DNA of 64,000 nucleotides from Orrella sp037026685 (lineage in GTDB: Bacteria > Pseudomonadota > Gammaproteobacteria > Burkholderiales > Burkholderiaceae_B). Each line of letters opens with the position of its first letter. The first letter of the stretch is position 1. Location of the stretch: assembly GCF_037026685.1 (NCBI RefSeq), contig NZ_JBANET010000004.1, forward strand, positions 1-64,000. The letters are read 5' to 3'. The notes under the pieces are model-generated. The model was not told where the DNA came from. It searched no databases and was given only the letters and a program-made list of their open reading frames with translations. Made by a program: the position numbers and the translations under genes. This document shows positions 43,314 through 51,621 of the stretch, piece after piece.

Positions 43314-44215
43314 GCCGCCGCCGAGGCCGCGCGCAGCACCGCGTCGCGCGGGCCGGCCGGCGTGTCGGCCGGCGCTGCCTCGTCCTGGGGCCCGGCCTGC
43401 GTGCTTTCGGCGCCTGCCAGGGCGTGGCCCGAGGCGTTCCAGTCTTCCTGCCCGTAGATGTCGGTGAGCACGTCCGCCGTCAGGCCCGTGGGCAGGCCGT
43501 CGTAGACCAGCCGGCCCTTGCGCAGCCCGACGATGCGGTCGGCAAACTGCGTGGCCAGCGCCACGTCGTGGATGTTGATGACGGCCGACAGGCCGCGCTC
43601 GCGGCAGATCTCGCACAGCAGGCGCATGATCTGCCGGGACGTCTTGGGATCGAGGCTGGCGGTGGGCTCGTCCACCAGCAGCAGCAGGGGGTCCTGCATC
43701 AGGGCGCGGGCGATGCCCACGCGCTGGCGCTGCCCGCCCGACAGGGCGTCGGCGCGCTTGTTCTCGAAGCCGGCCAGGCCCACGCGCTCGAGCAGGTAGA
43801 AGGCCTGGGCGAGGTCGGCGGCGGGATAGCGGCGCGCCCAGCTGCGCCAGAAGCCGGTGTAGCCCAGCCGGCCCGACAGGACGTTTTCCATGACCGTCAG
43901 CCGCTCGACCAGGGCGTATTCCTGGAAGATCATGCCCAGCTGCCGGCGCGCAAGGCGCAAGGCCCGGGCGGACAGGGCGGGCAGGCTGCGGCCCTGCAGC
44001 CGCACGTCGCCGCCGGACGGCTCGACCAGGCGGTTGACGCAGCGGATCAGCGTGCTCTTGCCCGCGCCCGAGGGACCGATCAGGGCCAGCACCTGGCCGC
44101 GCGGCACGGCCAGGTCGACGTGGTCCAGGGCCAAGTCGCCGGTCGGGTAGCGCTTGACCAGCCCCTGCAGCGCCAGCAGGGGCTCGTCGCGGCCGGCGTC
44201 CCGCTTGCCTGCCAT
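43310..44215 (-). CDS. phnC: phosphonate/phosphite ABC transporter ATPase
   Basis: A 301-residue cytoplasmic ATPase. Walker A is GPSGAGKST near residue 46, the Q-loop is FQEYALVERLT, the signature is LSGGQRQRVGIARAL, Walker B is LLLVDEPTASLD and the H-loop is NIHDVALA. The sequence resembles PhnC throughout, with a C-terminal Ala/Pro-rich extension of about 45 residues. It begins two bases after the PhnD stop. It energises the two permeases. No C-P lyase or phosphite dehydrogenase gene is present in the window, so use of the imported compound must be encoded elsewhere. Confidence 0.93.
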   Translation of the reverse strand: MAGKRDAGRDEPLLALQGLVKRYPTGDLALDHVDLAVPRGQVLALIGPSGAGKSTLIRCVNRLVEPSGGDVRLQGRSLPALSARALRLARRQLGMIFQEYALVERLTVMENVLSGRLGYTGFWRSWARRYPAADLAQAFYLLERVGLAGFENKRADALSGGQRQRVGIARALMQDPLLLLVDEPTASLDPKTSRQIMRLLCEICRERGLSAVINIHDVALATQFADRIVGLRKGRLVYDGLPTGLTADVLTDIYGQEDWNASGHALAGAESTQAGPQDEAAPADTPAGPRDAVLRAASAAA

Positions 44216-44217
44216 GG

Positions 44218-45192
44218 TCACTGGCAGCTGTAGGAGACGTTCATGGCCTGGTCGATCTCGCGCACCACGGCCCAATGCTCTTTGTAGGTGATGGGGATGA
44301 AGGCTTCCTGCGGGGGCTCGGATTTGGCGAATTCCTTGTGCAGGGCGGTGCCTTCCCAGTCGAACGAGAAGAAGGCCTCCTTGACCTTGTCCGCCAGTTC
44401 GGGCTTGAGGTTGTAGACGTAGCCGTAGCCGGTGGTGGGGAAGGACTGCGACTTGTAGATGCTGCGCAGCTTGGACTTGTCCACGGCATTGCGCGCGATC
44501 ATGCGGTTCATCACCGAGTTGGCCACCGCGGCCGCGTCGTAGTCCTTGTTGGCCACGCCGATGACCGAGTTGTCGTGCTTGCCCGAGAAGGCCGGCTTGT
44601 AGTCCTTGTCGGCGTGCATGCCGTAGGTGCTGGCCAGCAGCGCCGAGGGCGCCTTGTAGCCCGAGTTGGAGGTCTGCGAGGTGAAGGCGATGGTCTTGCC
44701 CTTGAGTTCCTCGATCTTTTGCACGGTGCTGTCGGCCGGCACGATGATTTCCATCTCGTAGCCGTAGTTGCCCTGCTTGTCGGCCATCATCGTGAAGGGC
44801 ACGAAGCCGGCGCAGTTCACGGCCAGCGGGTTGCTGCCGGTGTTGAAGCCCGCCACGTGCAGGCGGCCGGCGCGCATGGCCTCGAGCTGGGCGGCGTTGG
44901 ACTGCACCGGGAAGAACTGCACTTTCTTGCCGGTGACCTTTTCCATGTGGCGCAGGAACTCGTCCCACACGCCGCGGTAGACCTCGGGGTCCTCGACCGG
45001 CGTATAGGCGAACACCAGGGTGGCCGGATCGACCCATTGCTTGGGATCGGCCGGCGCATCGGCGACCATGTCGCCGTCGGCATCGCAGAACTTCTTGTCG
45101 AGCGCGCCGCGCGGGCAGTCGGCGGCCGCGGCGGTATGGGCGCTGAAGGCCCAGGCCATGCCGATGAGGGTAAGACCAAGCAGTTTTTTCAT
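44218..45192 (-). CDS. phnD: periplasmic phosphonate/phosphite-binding protein
   Basis: A 324-residue binding protein with a signal peptide (MKKLLGLTLIGMAWAFSAHTAAAA). PhnD features include LVFAYTPVEDPEVYRGVWDEFLRHMEKVTGKKVQFF, AGFNTGSNPLAV, GKTIAFTSQTSNSGYKAP and FPTTGYGYVYNLKPEL. Two extra cysteines near the mature N-terminus (ADCPRGALDKKFCDADGD) may form a disulphide. The ATG at 45192 is preferred because longer readings add a non-signal N-terminus. It is the first gene of the phnDCEE operon and lies 51 bases downstream of a Pho-box-like sequence, pointing to PhoB control under phosphate limitation. Confidence 0.92.
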   Translation of the reverse strand: MKKLLGLTLIGMAWAFSAHTAAAADCPRGALDKKFCDADGDMVADAPADPKQWVDPATLVFAYTPVEDPEVYRGVWDEFLRHMEKVTGKKVQFFPVQSNAAQLEAMRAGRLHVAGFNTGSNPLAVNCAGFVPFTMMADKQGNYGYEMEIIVPADSTVQKIEELKGKTIAFTSQTSNSGYKAPSALLASTYGMHADKDYKPAFSGKHDNSVIGVANKDYDAAAVANSVMNRMIARNAVDKSKLRSIYKSQSFPTTGYGYVYNLKPELADKVKEAFFSFDWEGTALHKEFAKSEPPQEAFIPITYKEHWAVVREIDQAMNVSYSCQ

Positions 45193-45242
45193 GTTGCCGA
45201 CCTGTCGAGTGACGAACGATCCCGGCATTCTGGGTCCGTCGC

Positions 45243-45260
45243 ATGACAGGCCTGTGACAC
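45243..45260 (-). promoter_or_regulatory. Pho box upstream of phnD
   Basis: On the minus strand the sequence reads GTGTCAC AGGC CTGTCAT: two heptamers separated by four bases, the exact spacing of PhoB sites. The second heptamer matches the CTGTCAY consensus fully and the first at five of seven positions. It ends 51 bases before the phnD start, suitable for activation of a promoter in between. Confidence 0.7.
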
Positions 45261-45342
45261 TCGTATACGCGCAAGCATGCCGCCACGATCGCCGCGTTTG
45301 CATGCGGGATCGGCGACGATGAAGGCAATTTGAAAGCTTGTC

Positions 45343-46044
45343 CTAGCTGGCCTGGGCGGCTTCGTAACGGCGGCTGACCTCGTTCCAGTTCACCACCGTC
45401 CACCACGCCTTGATGTACTCGGGCCGCTTGTTGCGGTACTTCAGGTAATAGGCGTGCTCCCAGGTGTCCAGGCCCAGCAGGGGCGTGCCCCGCTCTGGAG
45501 CGGTATCCATCAGCGGGTTGTCCTGGTTGGGCGTGTTCACGATGGCCAGGGCGCCGTCGGGCTTGCGCACCAGCCAGGTCCATCCCGAGCCGAAGTTCTG
45601 CGTTGCCGAGGCGCTGAACCGCTCGATCATGGCTTGCTGCGAGCCGAAGTCCTGCTCGATGCGCCGGGCCAGCGCCGGGCTGGGCTGGCCGCCCTGGCCG
45701 GCCGGGGCCATGACGCGCCAGAACAGCGCATGGTTGTAATGCCCGCCGCCGTTGTTGCGCACCGCTGCGTCAAAGCGCGAAACCTCGGCCATGACGGCCT
45801 CGATGTCCATGCCGGCCAGCTCGGGGTAATCCTTGACCTTGCCGTTAAGGTTGTCCACGTACGCGCGGTGATGGCGGCCATGGTGTATTTCCATGGTCTG
45901 CCTGTCGATGGCCGGCTCCAGCGCATCGCTGGCGTACGGCAGCGGCGGCAGCGCAAAAGGCTGGTCGGCGGCCAGCGCGGCCGGACCCAGCAGGCAGCCG
46001 GCGGCCAGGGTGGCGCGGGCCGCAAGGCGGGAAAATCGGTTCAT
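45343..46044 (-). CDS. exported Mn-type superoxide dismutase
   Basis: A 233-residue superoxide dismutase converting superoxide to peroxide and oxygen. The metal ligands are visible: His in MEIHHGRHHRAYVDNLN, His in GGHYNHALFW, and Asp/His in LGLDTWEHAYYLKYRNKRPEYI. GGGHYNHALFW and NQDNPLMD favour the Mn subgroup over Fe. A signal peptide (RATLAAGCLLGPAALAADQ, about residues 10-28) is unusual, since Fe/Mn enzymes are mostly cytosolic and periplasmic ones mostly Cu/Zn. It is divergently arranged with gamma-glutamyltranspeptidase. Metal choice cannot be fixed from sequence alone. Confidence 0.9.
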   Translation of the reverse strand: MNRFSRLAARATLAAGCLLGPAALAADQPFALPPLPYASDALEPAIDRQTMEIHHGRHHRAYVDNLNGKVKDYPELAGMDIEAVMAEVSRFDAAVRNNGGGHYNHALFWRVMAPAGQGGQPSPALARRIEQDFGSQQAMIERFSASATQNFGSGWTWLVRKPDGALAIVNTPNQDNPLMDTAPERGTPLLGLDTWEHAYYLKYRNKRPEYIKAWWTVVNWNEVSRRYEAAQAS

Positions 46045-46146
46045 GGCTTTCCTTCTGGTGCAGTCGGGTGGCGGACACGCGGCCGTCAGCCTGCAGGCCC
46101 GGCCGCATGGTCGACTCTACCGGGCTGGCGCCGGCGCGCGCCGCTA

Positions 46147-46160
46147 CCGGTTTAAACCGG
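46147..46160. promoter_or_regulatory. palindrome between the SOD and ggt genes
   Basis: CCGGTTTAAACCGG is a perfect 14-bp palindrome with an AT-rich centre, placed in the middle of the 255-base divergent region between the SOD start (46044) and the ggt start (46300). It is a candidate operator serving one or both genes; the regulator is unknown. Confidence 0.45.
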
Positions 46161-46299
46161 GCGTTACGCCGCGATGGGCCTGGCGGCGGCCGCGGAGCCT
46201 GGCGTAGCCGCTCGTTACAGCCGTGCGCCGGCAAGCCGGGCGTGCGGCCGGTATGCTGCGCATGCAATGCTGTCCCACCTCGACTGGAGATTCCGAACG

Positions 46300-48114
46300 A
46301 TGCCGACCGCGCGCCTGTCCGCCCGCCTGCTGCTGCTTTTGGCGAGCCTTTGCGCGTGGCTGCCGCCGGCGGCAGCCCGCCAGCCGGGCGTGCCGCCCGC
46401 CGCCGCGCCTGTCCATGCGCCAGTTGCCGGGCCCGCCGCGCAGCCGGCCGTCGATGTCCATCCCGAGCCGGGCAGCGGCTATCAGGCACGTGCGCTGGTG
46501 CGCGCCCAGCGCCATATGCTGGTTTCGGCCCATCCCTTGGCCAGCCAGGCAGGCGAATCGATACTGGCCGCCGGCGGCAGCGCCCTGGACGCCGCGATCG
46601 CCGCCCAGCTGGTGCTCAACCTGGTCGAGCCGCAGTCCTCGGGCGTGGGCGGCGGCGCGTTCCTGATGCACTATGCGGCCCAGGCACAGCGCCTGTCGGC
46701 CTACGATGGCCGCGAGACGGCGCCGGCAGCCGCGCGCGCAGGACGTTTCATGCAGGACGGCGCGCCCATGCGGTTTGCCGATGCGGTCAACAGCGGCCGT
46801 TCGGTCGGCACGCCGGGCCTGCTGCGCATGCTGGAGATGGCGCATCGCGAGCATGGCGTACTGCCGTGGGCCGATCTGTTCGCCCCGGCGATCGCGCTGG
46901 CCGAGCAGGGCTTTGCCGTCTCGCCGCGCCTGCATGCGCTGGTCGCGGCCACGCCCGAGCTTGCCCGCCAGCCCGAGGCCCGGCGTTATTTCTATGACGG
47001 ACAGGGCAAGCCCTGGCCGGTGGGCCACCGCCTGCGCAATCCTGCTTTCGCGCAGGTGCTGCGCGAAGTCGCCGCGCGCGGCGCCGATGCCTTCTACCAC
47101 GGCGACATCGCGCGTGACATGGTGGCCGCGGTGCGGGCGCACGCCGTGCCCGGCGATCTGAGCGAAGCCGACCTGGCGGGCTATCGGGCCGTGCGGCGCG
47201 AGCCGGTATGCGGCGCCTACCGGGGCTATCGCCTGTGCGGCATGCCCCCGCCCAGCAGCGGCACGCTGGCCGTGCTGCAGATACTGGGCATGCTCGAGCC
47301 TTATCCGATGCAGGCGTGGGGCCCCGGGTCGCTGCAGGCCGTGCATTATTTCGCCGAGGCCGGCCGGCTGGCCTTTGCCGACCGCGACCGCTACGTGGCG
47401 GACCCCGATTTTGCCGAAGTGCCGGTCAAGGCGCTGCTCGAACCGGCTTATCTGCGCGCGCGCAGCGCCCTGATCGACCCGGCGCGCAGCCTGGGCACGG
47501 CGCCGGCCGGCGATCCGCTGGGCCGGCTGGCGCAACTGGGGCAGGACGATGCGCCCGAGCTGCCGTCCACCACGCACCTGGTCGCCGTCGATGCGCAGGG
47601 CAATGCGGTATCCATGACCGCCACCATCGAATCGGCTTTCGGCAGCAAGATCTTCGTGCGCGGTTTCCTGCTGAACAACGAGCTGACCGATTTTTCGCTG
47701 TCGGACCGCGATGCGCAGGGCAGGCCGGTGCTTAACCGCGTCCAGCCCGGCAAGCGGCCGCGCAGTTCGATGGCCCCGATGATCGTCTTTCGCGGCCAGG
47801 CCCCATACCTGCTGGTGGGTTCGCCAGGCGGCAGCGCCATCATCAACTACGTGGCCAAGACGCTGGTGGGCGTGATCGATTGGGGATTGGACATCCAGGC
47901 CGCCATCGACCTGCCCAACCTGGGCAGCCGCAACCGGGCCACCGAGCTCGAACGCGGCACGGCGCTCGAAGCGCTGGCGCCATCGCTAGAGAAGATGGGG
48001 CACGAGGTCACGGTGATGGAGATGCCCAGCGGCGTGCACGGCATCATGATCCAGCCGCAGGGACTGGCCGGCGGCGCCGACCCGCGCCGCGAGGGGCTGG
48101 CGGCAGGGCGCTAG
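46300..48114 (+). CDS. ggt: gamma-glutamyltranspeptidase
   Basis: A 604-residue periplasmic N-terminal-nucleophile hydrolase acting on glutathione and other gamma-glutamyl compounds. The signal peptide is SARLLLLLASLCAWLPPAAA. Family motifs include ILAAGGSALDAAIAAQLVLNLVEPQSSGVGGGAFL and PPPSSGT. The autoprocessing/catalytic Thr is in LPSTTHLVAVDAQGNAVSMT (about residue 425), and SPGGSAIINYV is near 510. Self-cleavage at this Thr would yield large and small subunits. The ATG at 46300, with TGGAGA about ten bases upstream, gives a proper signal peptide; in-frame starts at 46174 and 46267 would not. It is convergent with the histidine kinase gene. Confidence 0.93.
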   Translation: MPTARLSARLLLLLASLCAWLPPAAARQPGVPPAAAPVHAPVAGPAAQPAVDVHPEPGSGYQARALVRAQRHMLVSAHPLASQAGESILAAGGSALDAAIAAQLVLNLVEPQSSGVGGGAFLMHYAAQAQRLSAYDGRETAPAAARAGRFMQDGAPMRFADAVNSGRSVGTPGLLRMLEMAHREHGVLPWADLFAPAIALAEQGFAVSPRLHALVAATPELARQPEARRYFYDGQGKPWPVGHRLRNPAFAQVLREVAARGADAFYHGDIARDMVAAVRAHAVPGDLSEADLAGYRAVRREPVCGAYRGYRLCGMPPPSSGTLAVLQILGMLEPYPMQAWGPGSLQAVHYFAEAGRLAFADRDRYVADPDFAEVPVKALLEPAYLRARSALIDPARSLGTAPAGDPLGRLAQLGQDDAPELPSTTHLVAVDAQGNAVSMTATIESAFGSKIFVRGFLLNNELTDFSLSDRDAQGRPVLNRVQPGKRPRSSMAPMIVFRGQAPYLLVGSPGGSAIINYVAKTLVGVIDWGLDIQAAIDLPNLGSRNRATELERGTALEALAPSLEKMGHEVTVMEMPSGVHGIMIQPQGLAGGADPRREGLAAGR

Positions 48115-48125
48115 GGGCCGCTTGT

Positions 48126-49817
48126 TCAGGCCACCGAGTCGCCGCCGTTGGTCCCGGGCGTGGCCTGCACGTAGGGCTGGTTGGCCGCGCGCGGCCGGCG
48201 GTCCAGCACCTGGCGCACCTTGCGGGCCAGTTCTTCGCGTCCGTAGGGCTTGCTCAGCAGTTCGACCCCGGCCTGCAGGCGGCCGTCCTGCGTGATGGCG
48301 TCGGCGGTATAGCCCGAGGTGTAGAGCACTTCGATCAGGGGCAGCATCTGCCTGGCGCGGCGCGCCAGCTCGGGGCTTTTGATCCTGCCGGGCATGACCA
48401 CGTCGGTGAACAGCAGGTCGGCCCAGGCGCCGCCTTCGAGCATGCGCAAGGCTTGGTCCGGATCGCTTGCCTTGAGCACGGTATAGCCCAGGCCGCGCAG
48501 CAGGTCGTGCGCGGTGTTGCGCACCTGTTCATCGTCCTCGACCAGCAGGATGGTCTCCTTGCCGCCGCGCACCGGGCCGGCCTGGTGCGTCTCGGGCTCG
48601 GCTTCGGCACTGATCGAACGCGGCAGGTACAGGCGCACGGTGGTGCCCACGTCCACCTCGCTGTACAGGTGCACGTGGCCGCCGCTCTGGTTGACGAAGC
48701 CGTGCACCATGCTCAGGCCCAGGCCGGTGCCCAGGCCGGCGGGCTTGGTGGTGAAGAAGGGTTCGAAGGCCTGCCGGGCCACCTCGGGCGGCATGCCGCA
48801 GCCGTTGTCAGAGACGGCCAGCATCACATAGTCGCCTGGCGCAAGGTCGGGATACGCGCGGCAATGGCTGGCATCCAGCCTGGCGTTGCGGGCCTCGATG
48901 GTGAGTTCGCCGTGGCCGTCCATGGCGTCGCGCGCGTTGATGACCAGGTTCAGCACGGCGTTCTCGAGCTGGTTGCCATCGACCAGGGTGTTCCACAGAT
49001 CGTCGGCGATGACAGTGTGCACCTGCACCGACTCGCCCAGCACGCGCCGCAGCATCTCGTCCATGGCGCGCACCAGCCGGCCCAGGTTGGTGGAGGCCGG
49101 ATTGAGCGGCTGGCGCCGCGCGAAGGCCAGCAGTTGCGAAGCCAGCTGCGCGCCGCGGCCTACCGCGGTGGCGGCCGATTTCAGGCGCCGCTCGATGCGT
49201 TCGTTGCCGCGCGCCTCCAGGCTCAGCAAGTGCAGATTGCCGCTGATCACCTGCAGGACGTTGTTGAAATCGTGGGCCACGCCGCCGGTCAGCTTGCCGA
49301 TCGCTTCCATCTTCTGCGATTGGCGCAGGCGTTCCTCGCTTTCGTTGCGGGCCGCGCCGGGCTGGGCCCAGGCCAGCACCAGCACGCCCTGGGGCTGGCC
49401 GCTTTCGTCGCGCACCGGGCTGCAGCTCAGGTCGAGCCAGGCCTGTTCGGGGCGGCCATTGCGATGTAGCACCCGCTGCATGCCGGTATGGCGCACACTG
49501 TTGCCTTGCAGGCAGGCCTGCAGGATGGAGCGTTTGAAGGCGGCTTCCTCGGGCCAGCTTTCGAGCACCGGGCGGCCCAGGATGCCAGGGTGGCGGCTAC
49601 CGGCGATCTCCACGTAGCCGTCGTTATAGAGCATCACGCCGGCCTGGCCCCATAGCAAGGCGGCGGGCACGGGCAGCGAGAGCATGGTGGAGACGGTCTG
49701 CTTCAGGCAGGCCGGCCAGCGCTCTGGCGGCCCCAGCACGGTCGAGGACCAGTCGTGCTTTTGGATGCACGCCGCCATGAGACTGTCCCGGCCGAGGAAT
49801 GCGTAATCGGAGGGCAT
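48126..49817 (-). CDS. hybrid sensor histidine kinase with receiver domain
   Basis: A 563-residue cytosolic hybrid kinase without membrane segments. A PAS-like sensor part (about 20-165: LLWGQAGVMLYNDGYVEIAGSRHPGILG, VLVLAWAQPG) is followed by HisKA with the phosphorylated His in GKLTGGVAHDFNNVLQVISGNL (near 195). The HATPase domain comes next (NLVINARDAM, VSDNGCGMP, LGTGLGLSMVHGFV), then a C-terminal receiver domain with Asp in LLFTDVVMPG (near 490) and Lys in LLSKPYG. The ATG at 49817 has CAGGAG upstream. A longer reading would run into 12-bp repeats. No response regulator is adjacent, so the output is unknown. Confidence 0.9.
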   Translation of the reverse strand: MPSDYAFLGRDSLMAACIQKHDWSSTVLGPPERWPACLKQTVSTMLSLPVPAALLWGQAGVMLYNDGYVEIAGSRHPGILGRPVLESWPEEAAFKRSILQACLQGNSVRHTGMQRVLHRNGRPEQAWLDLSCSPVRDESGQPQGVLVLAWAQPGAARNESEERLRQSQKMEAIGKLTGGVAHDFNNVLQVISGNLHLLSLEARGNERIERRLKSAATAVGRGAQLASQLLAFARRQPLNPASTNLGRLVRAMDEMLRRVLGESVQVHTVIADDLWNTLVDGNQLENAVLNLVINARDAMDGHGELTIEARNARLDASHCRAYPDLAPGDYVMLAVSDNGCGMPPEVARQAFEPFFTTKPAGLGTGLGLSMVHGFVNQSGGHVHLYSEVDVGTTVRLYLPRSISAEAEPETHQAGPVRGGKETILLVEDDEQVRNTAHDLLRGLGYTVLKASDPDQALRMLEGGAWADLLFTDVVMPGRIKSPELARRARQMLPLIEVLYTSGYTADAITQDGRLQAGVELLSKPYGREELARKVRQVLDRRPRAANQPYVQATPGTNGGDSVA

Positions 49818-49870
49818 GGAACTCCTGGAACTCGATGGACTGCCTGGCCTGCCGGATTCCTTGCCGGCCG

Positions 49871-49930
49871 TATGACAGCCCATATGACAGCCCATATGAC
49901 AGCCCATATGACAGCCTATACGACAGCGGA
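49871..49930. repeat. 12-bp tandem repeats upstream of the hybrid kinase
   Basis: Five contiguous units: TATGACAGCCCA three times (49871, 49883, 49895), then TATGACAGCCTA (49907) and TACGACAGCGGA (49919). They lie 54-113 bases upstream of the kinase start, within its likely promoter or leader. Each perfect junction contains the palindrome CATATG. There is no spacer structure, so this is not a CRISPR array. Confidence 0.95.
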
Positions 49931-50038
49931 TGGCGGCGAACACGGATGGTTGATCACGGCAGCGCCTGGCGCTGCGTCAACACTGTACCATCCGTGTCCT
50001 GCCCCAAGCGAGCCTTCATGCCGCGCGGCATATTCCTT

Positions 50039-51328
50039 TCAAGGCACCAGCGCCAGGCCCAGGCGGAACTGCGAATCGTTGCGCCTGTCGTAGCCCAGCA
50101 GGGTTTCGCCATAGCCGTTGAAGTACTGCGCGTACAGGTACCCGTTCATGCGCAGGAAGGTGCGCTGCAGCGGCCAGGCGGCATCGAGCTGGGTGGTGCG
50201 CCGGCCGTGCTCGCCCTGGCGGTACAGGGCCGAGAGCACCAGGCCGTTGTCCTGGGCCCAGCGCAGCTTCCAGTCCACGTTGCCCGCGTAGTCGGCGTAG
50301 TCGCGGTTCTCGCCTGCCCGCGCGAAGTAAGCCTTCACGCGGGGCGCGAAGCTCAGCGTGCTGCCGCCGGCAAAGCGGTAGTTGACGGCCGGTTCGACGA
50401 AGACGTCGTTCAGCGAACGCGAGTCCTCGCCGTCCTTGCCGTTGGAGGCGTGCTCCACGCCAGCCGTCATGCCCAGGAAGACGCGCTGGTCCTGCGTCTG
50501 CCAGAGCCGCTCCGAACGCCAGAACAGGCTGGGGTTGTAGGTGGTGTCGATGAACGGCTTGGATTGGCCGGCCAGGTCCCATAGCGCCGTCTGGGTGTAG
50601 CCCAGGTACAGTTGGTCGATAAAGCGCGGCTGCGTCTCGTCCTGCGGCGTGAACAGCCGGTACTTGAAGCTGAGCTGGAAGCGCGCGTGCGTCTCGTTGC
50701 GCGAGCCGACGATGAAATACACCGGCTCGTAGGCCGAGACGTTGTTGCGAAAGGCCTCGAAGGCGTCGGTAGACCGGGCAGGCGCCGCGTGCGCGGCCAA
50801 GGCGGCCTCGGTGGGGGCCGGACCGGCAGGCGGCGGCGCCTGGCCGGGGTCGGCTGCGGCCAGGGCTGCCGCCGGGCCGCCGGCTTCGGTGACGGGCACG
50901 TTGGCCGGCGTGCTGGCCACCGGCGCGGCGCCCCCGGTATCGAGCGCCATCATGACCGGCTCGCCTTCCACCGTGACCGACTGCAGGCCCCTGACCCCCT
51001 GCGGCACCACGGCGCGCCAGCTGGCCTTGGCGAAGTTGTTCACCGGCACGCTGTAGGTGGCGGGCTCGGCTTGGCGCCGGGCCAGCGTGCGCTGGATCCC
51101 GCCATCGGGGCCGCGCCATTGCAGGACCAGTTGCGCCGGCACGCTCCAGTTCGCCTGGTTGGGCGTGTCGTTGACGAAGACGGCATGGATCTCGATGGTC
51201 TCGCCCGGGCCTGCCTGGGCGCGGTCCAGCTTGTAGCTGACCGTGGCCTGCGCGGTGCCGGCCAGCAGGCCGGCGAGCATGCCGAGAAGGGCGCGGGGAA
51301 ATGGGTTGCGAAAGTAGGGGCGCTGCAT
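50039..51328 (-). CDS. pldA: outer-membrane phospholipase A (OMPLA)
   Basis: A 429-residue outer-membrane enzyme hydrolysing phospholipid acyl esters. The signal peptide is FPRALLGMLAGLLAGTAQA. The N-terminal about 180 residues are a periplasmic extension with an Ala/Pro-rich stretch, longer than in E. coli PldA (about 290 residues). The barrel begins near 195 (DAFEAFRNNVSAYEPVYFIVG). Catalytic residues are in GVEHASNGKDG (His-Ser) and RSLNDVFVEP (Asn), with the family motif TYNPSLFWRSERLW. The chain ends in LALVP rather than an aromatic residue. The start at 51328 was chosen for the signal peptide; a longer reading adds 49 non-signal residues. Confidence 0.9.
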   Translation of the reverse strand: MQRPYFRNPFPRALLGMLAGLLAGTAQATVSYKLDRAQAGPGETIEIHAVFVNDTPNQANWSVPAQLVLQWRGPDGGIQRTLARRQAEPATYSVPVNNFAKASWRAVVPQGVRGLQSVTVEGEPVMMALDTGGAAPVASTPANVPVTEAGGPAAALAAADPGQAPPPAGPAPTEAALAAHAAPARSTDAFEAFRNNVSAYEPVYFIVGSRNETHARFQLSFKYRLFTPQDETQPRFIDQLYLGYTQTALWDLAGQSKPFIDTTYNPSLFWRSERLWQTQDQRVFLGMTAGVEHASNGKDGEDSRSLNDVFVEPAVNYRFAGGSTLSFAPRVKAYFARAGENRDYADYAGNVDWKLRWAQDNGLVLSALYRQGEHGRRTTQLDAAWPLQRTFLRMNGYLYAQYFNGYGETLLGYDRRNDSQFRLGLALVP

Positions 51329-51475
51329 GGTCCGTGGGCGCTGTGAAGAGAGGGGCAATGTAGCACTGGGCGATTCTGTCCGAATGTGCCCGGTGCGCAC
51401 ATAATGTAAAGCCGTTGTGCCGCCGCCGCACTGGTTGCGATGCCTGTCCCCGGGGCGCGGCGCGGACGCGCGCAC

Positions 51476-51481
51476 TATAAT
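51476..51481 (+). promoter_or_regulatory. -10 element of the tRNA-Arg promoter
   Basis: A perfect TATAAT lies 19 bases before the tRNA-Arg gene, so initiation would start about ten bases upstream of the mature 5' end. No good -35 hexamer is seen at the expected spacing. Confidence 0.7.
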
Positions 51482-51500
51482 TGCGCTCTTTTTCGGATCT

Positions 51501-51577
51501 CCGTCTTTAGCTCAGTTGGATAGAGCAACGGCCTTCTAAGCCGTAGGTCACTGGTTCGAATCCAGTAAGACGGGCCA
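51501..51577 (+). tRNA. tRNA-Arg (TCT anticodon)
   Basis: A full cloverleaf of 77 bases. The acceptor stem CCGTCTT pairs with AAGACGG, the D arm is GCTC...GAGC, the anticodon stem ACGGC/GCCGT flanks loop CTTCTAA with anticodon TCT, and the T arm ACTGG/CCAGT encloses TTCGAAT. The CCA end is encoded. It reads AGA, a rare codon in GC-rich genomes. Such tRNA genes are common integration sites, but no integrase or att repeat follows. Confidence 0.97.
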
Positions 51578-51621
51578 GCAATCGGCGCCGGCTTGGCGAG
51601 CGGCCGCCCGCGCGGGCCGCC

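Noticed and set aside
49871..49930. CRISPR-like array
   Set aside because: The 12-bp units are contiguous with no spacers and there are no cas genes.
51501..51577. tRNA-Arg as an integration site of a genomic island
   Set aside because: No integrase, no repeated tRNA 3' end and no change in gene type follows. Housekeeping genes flank both sides.
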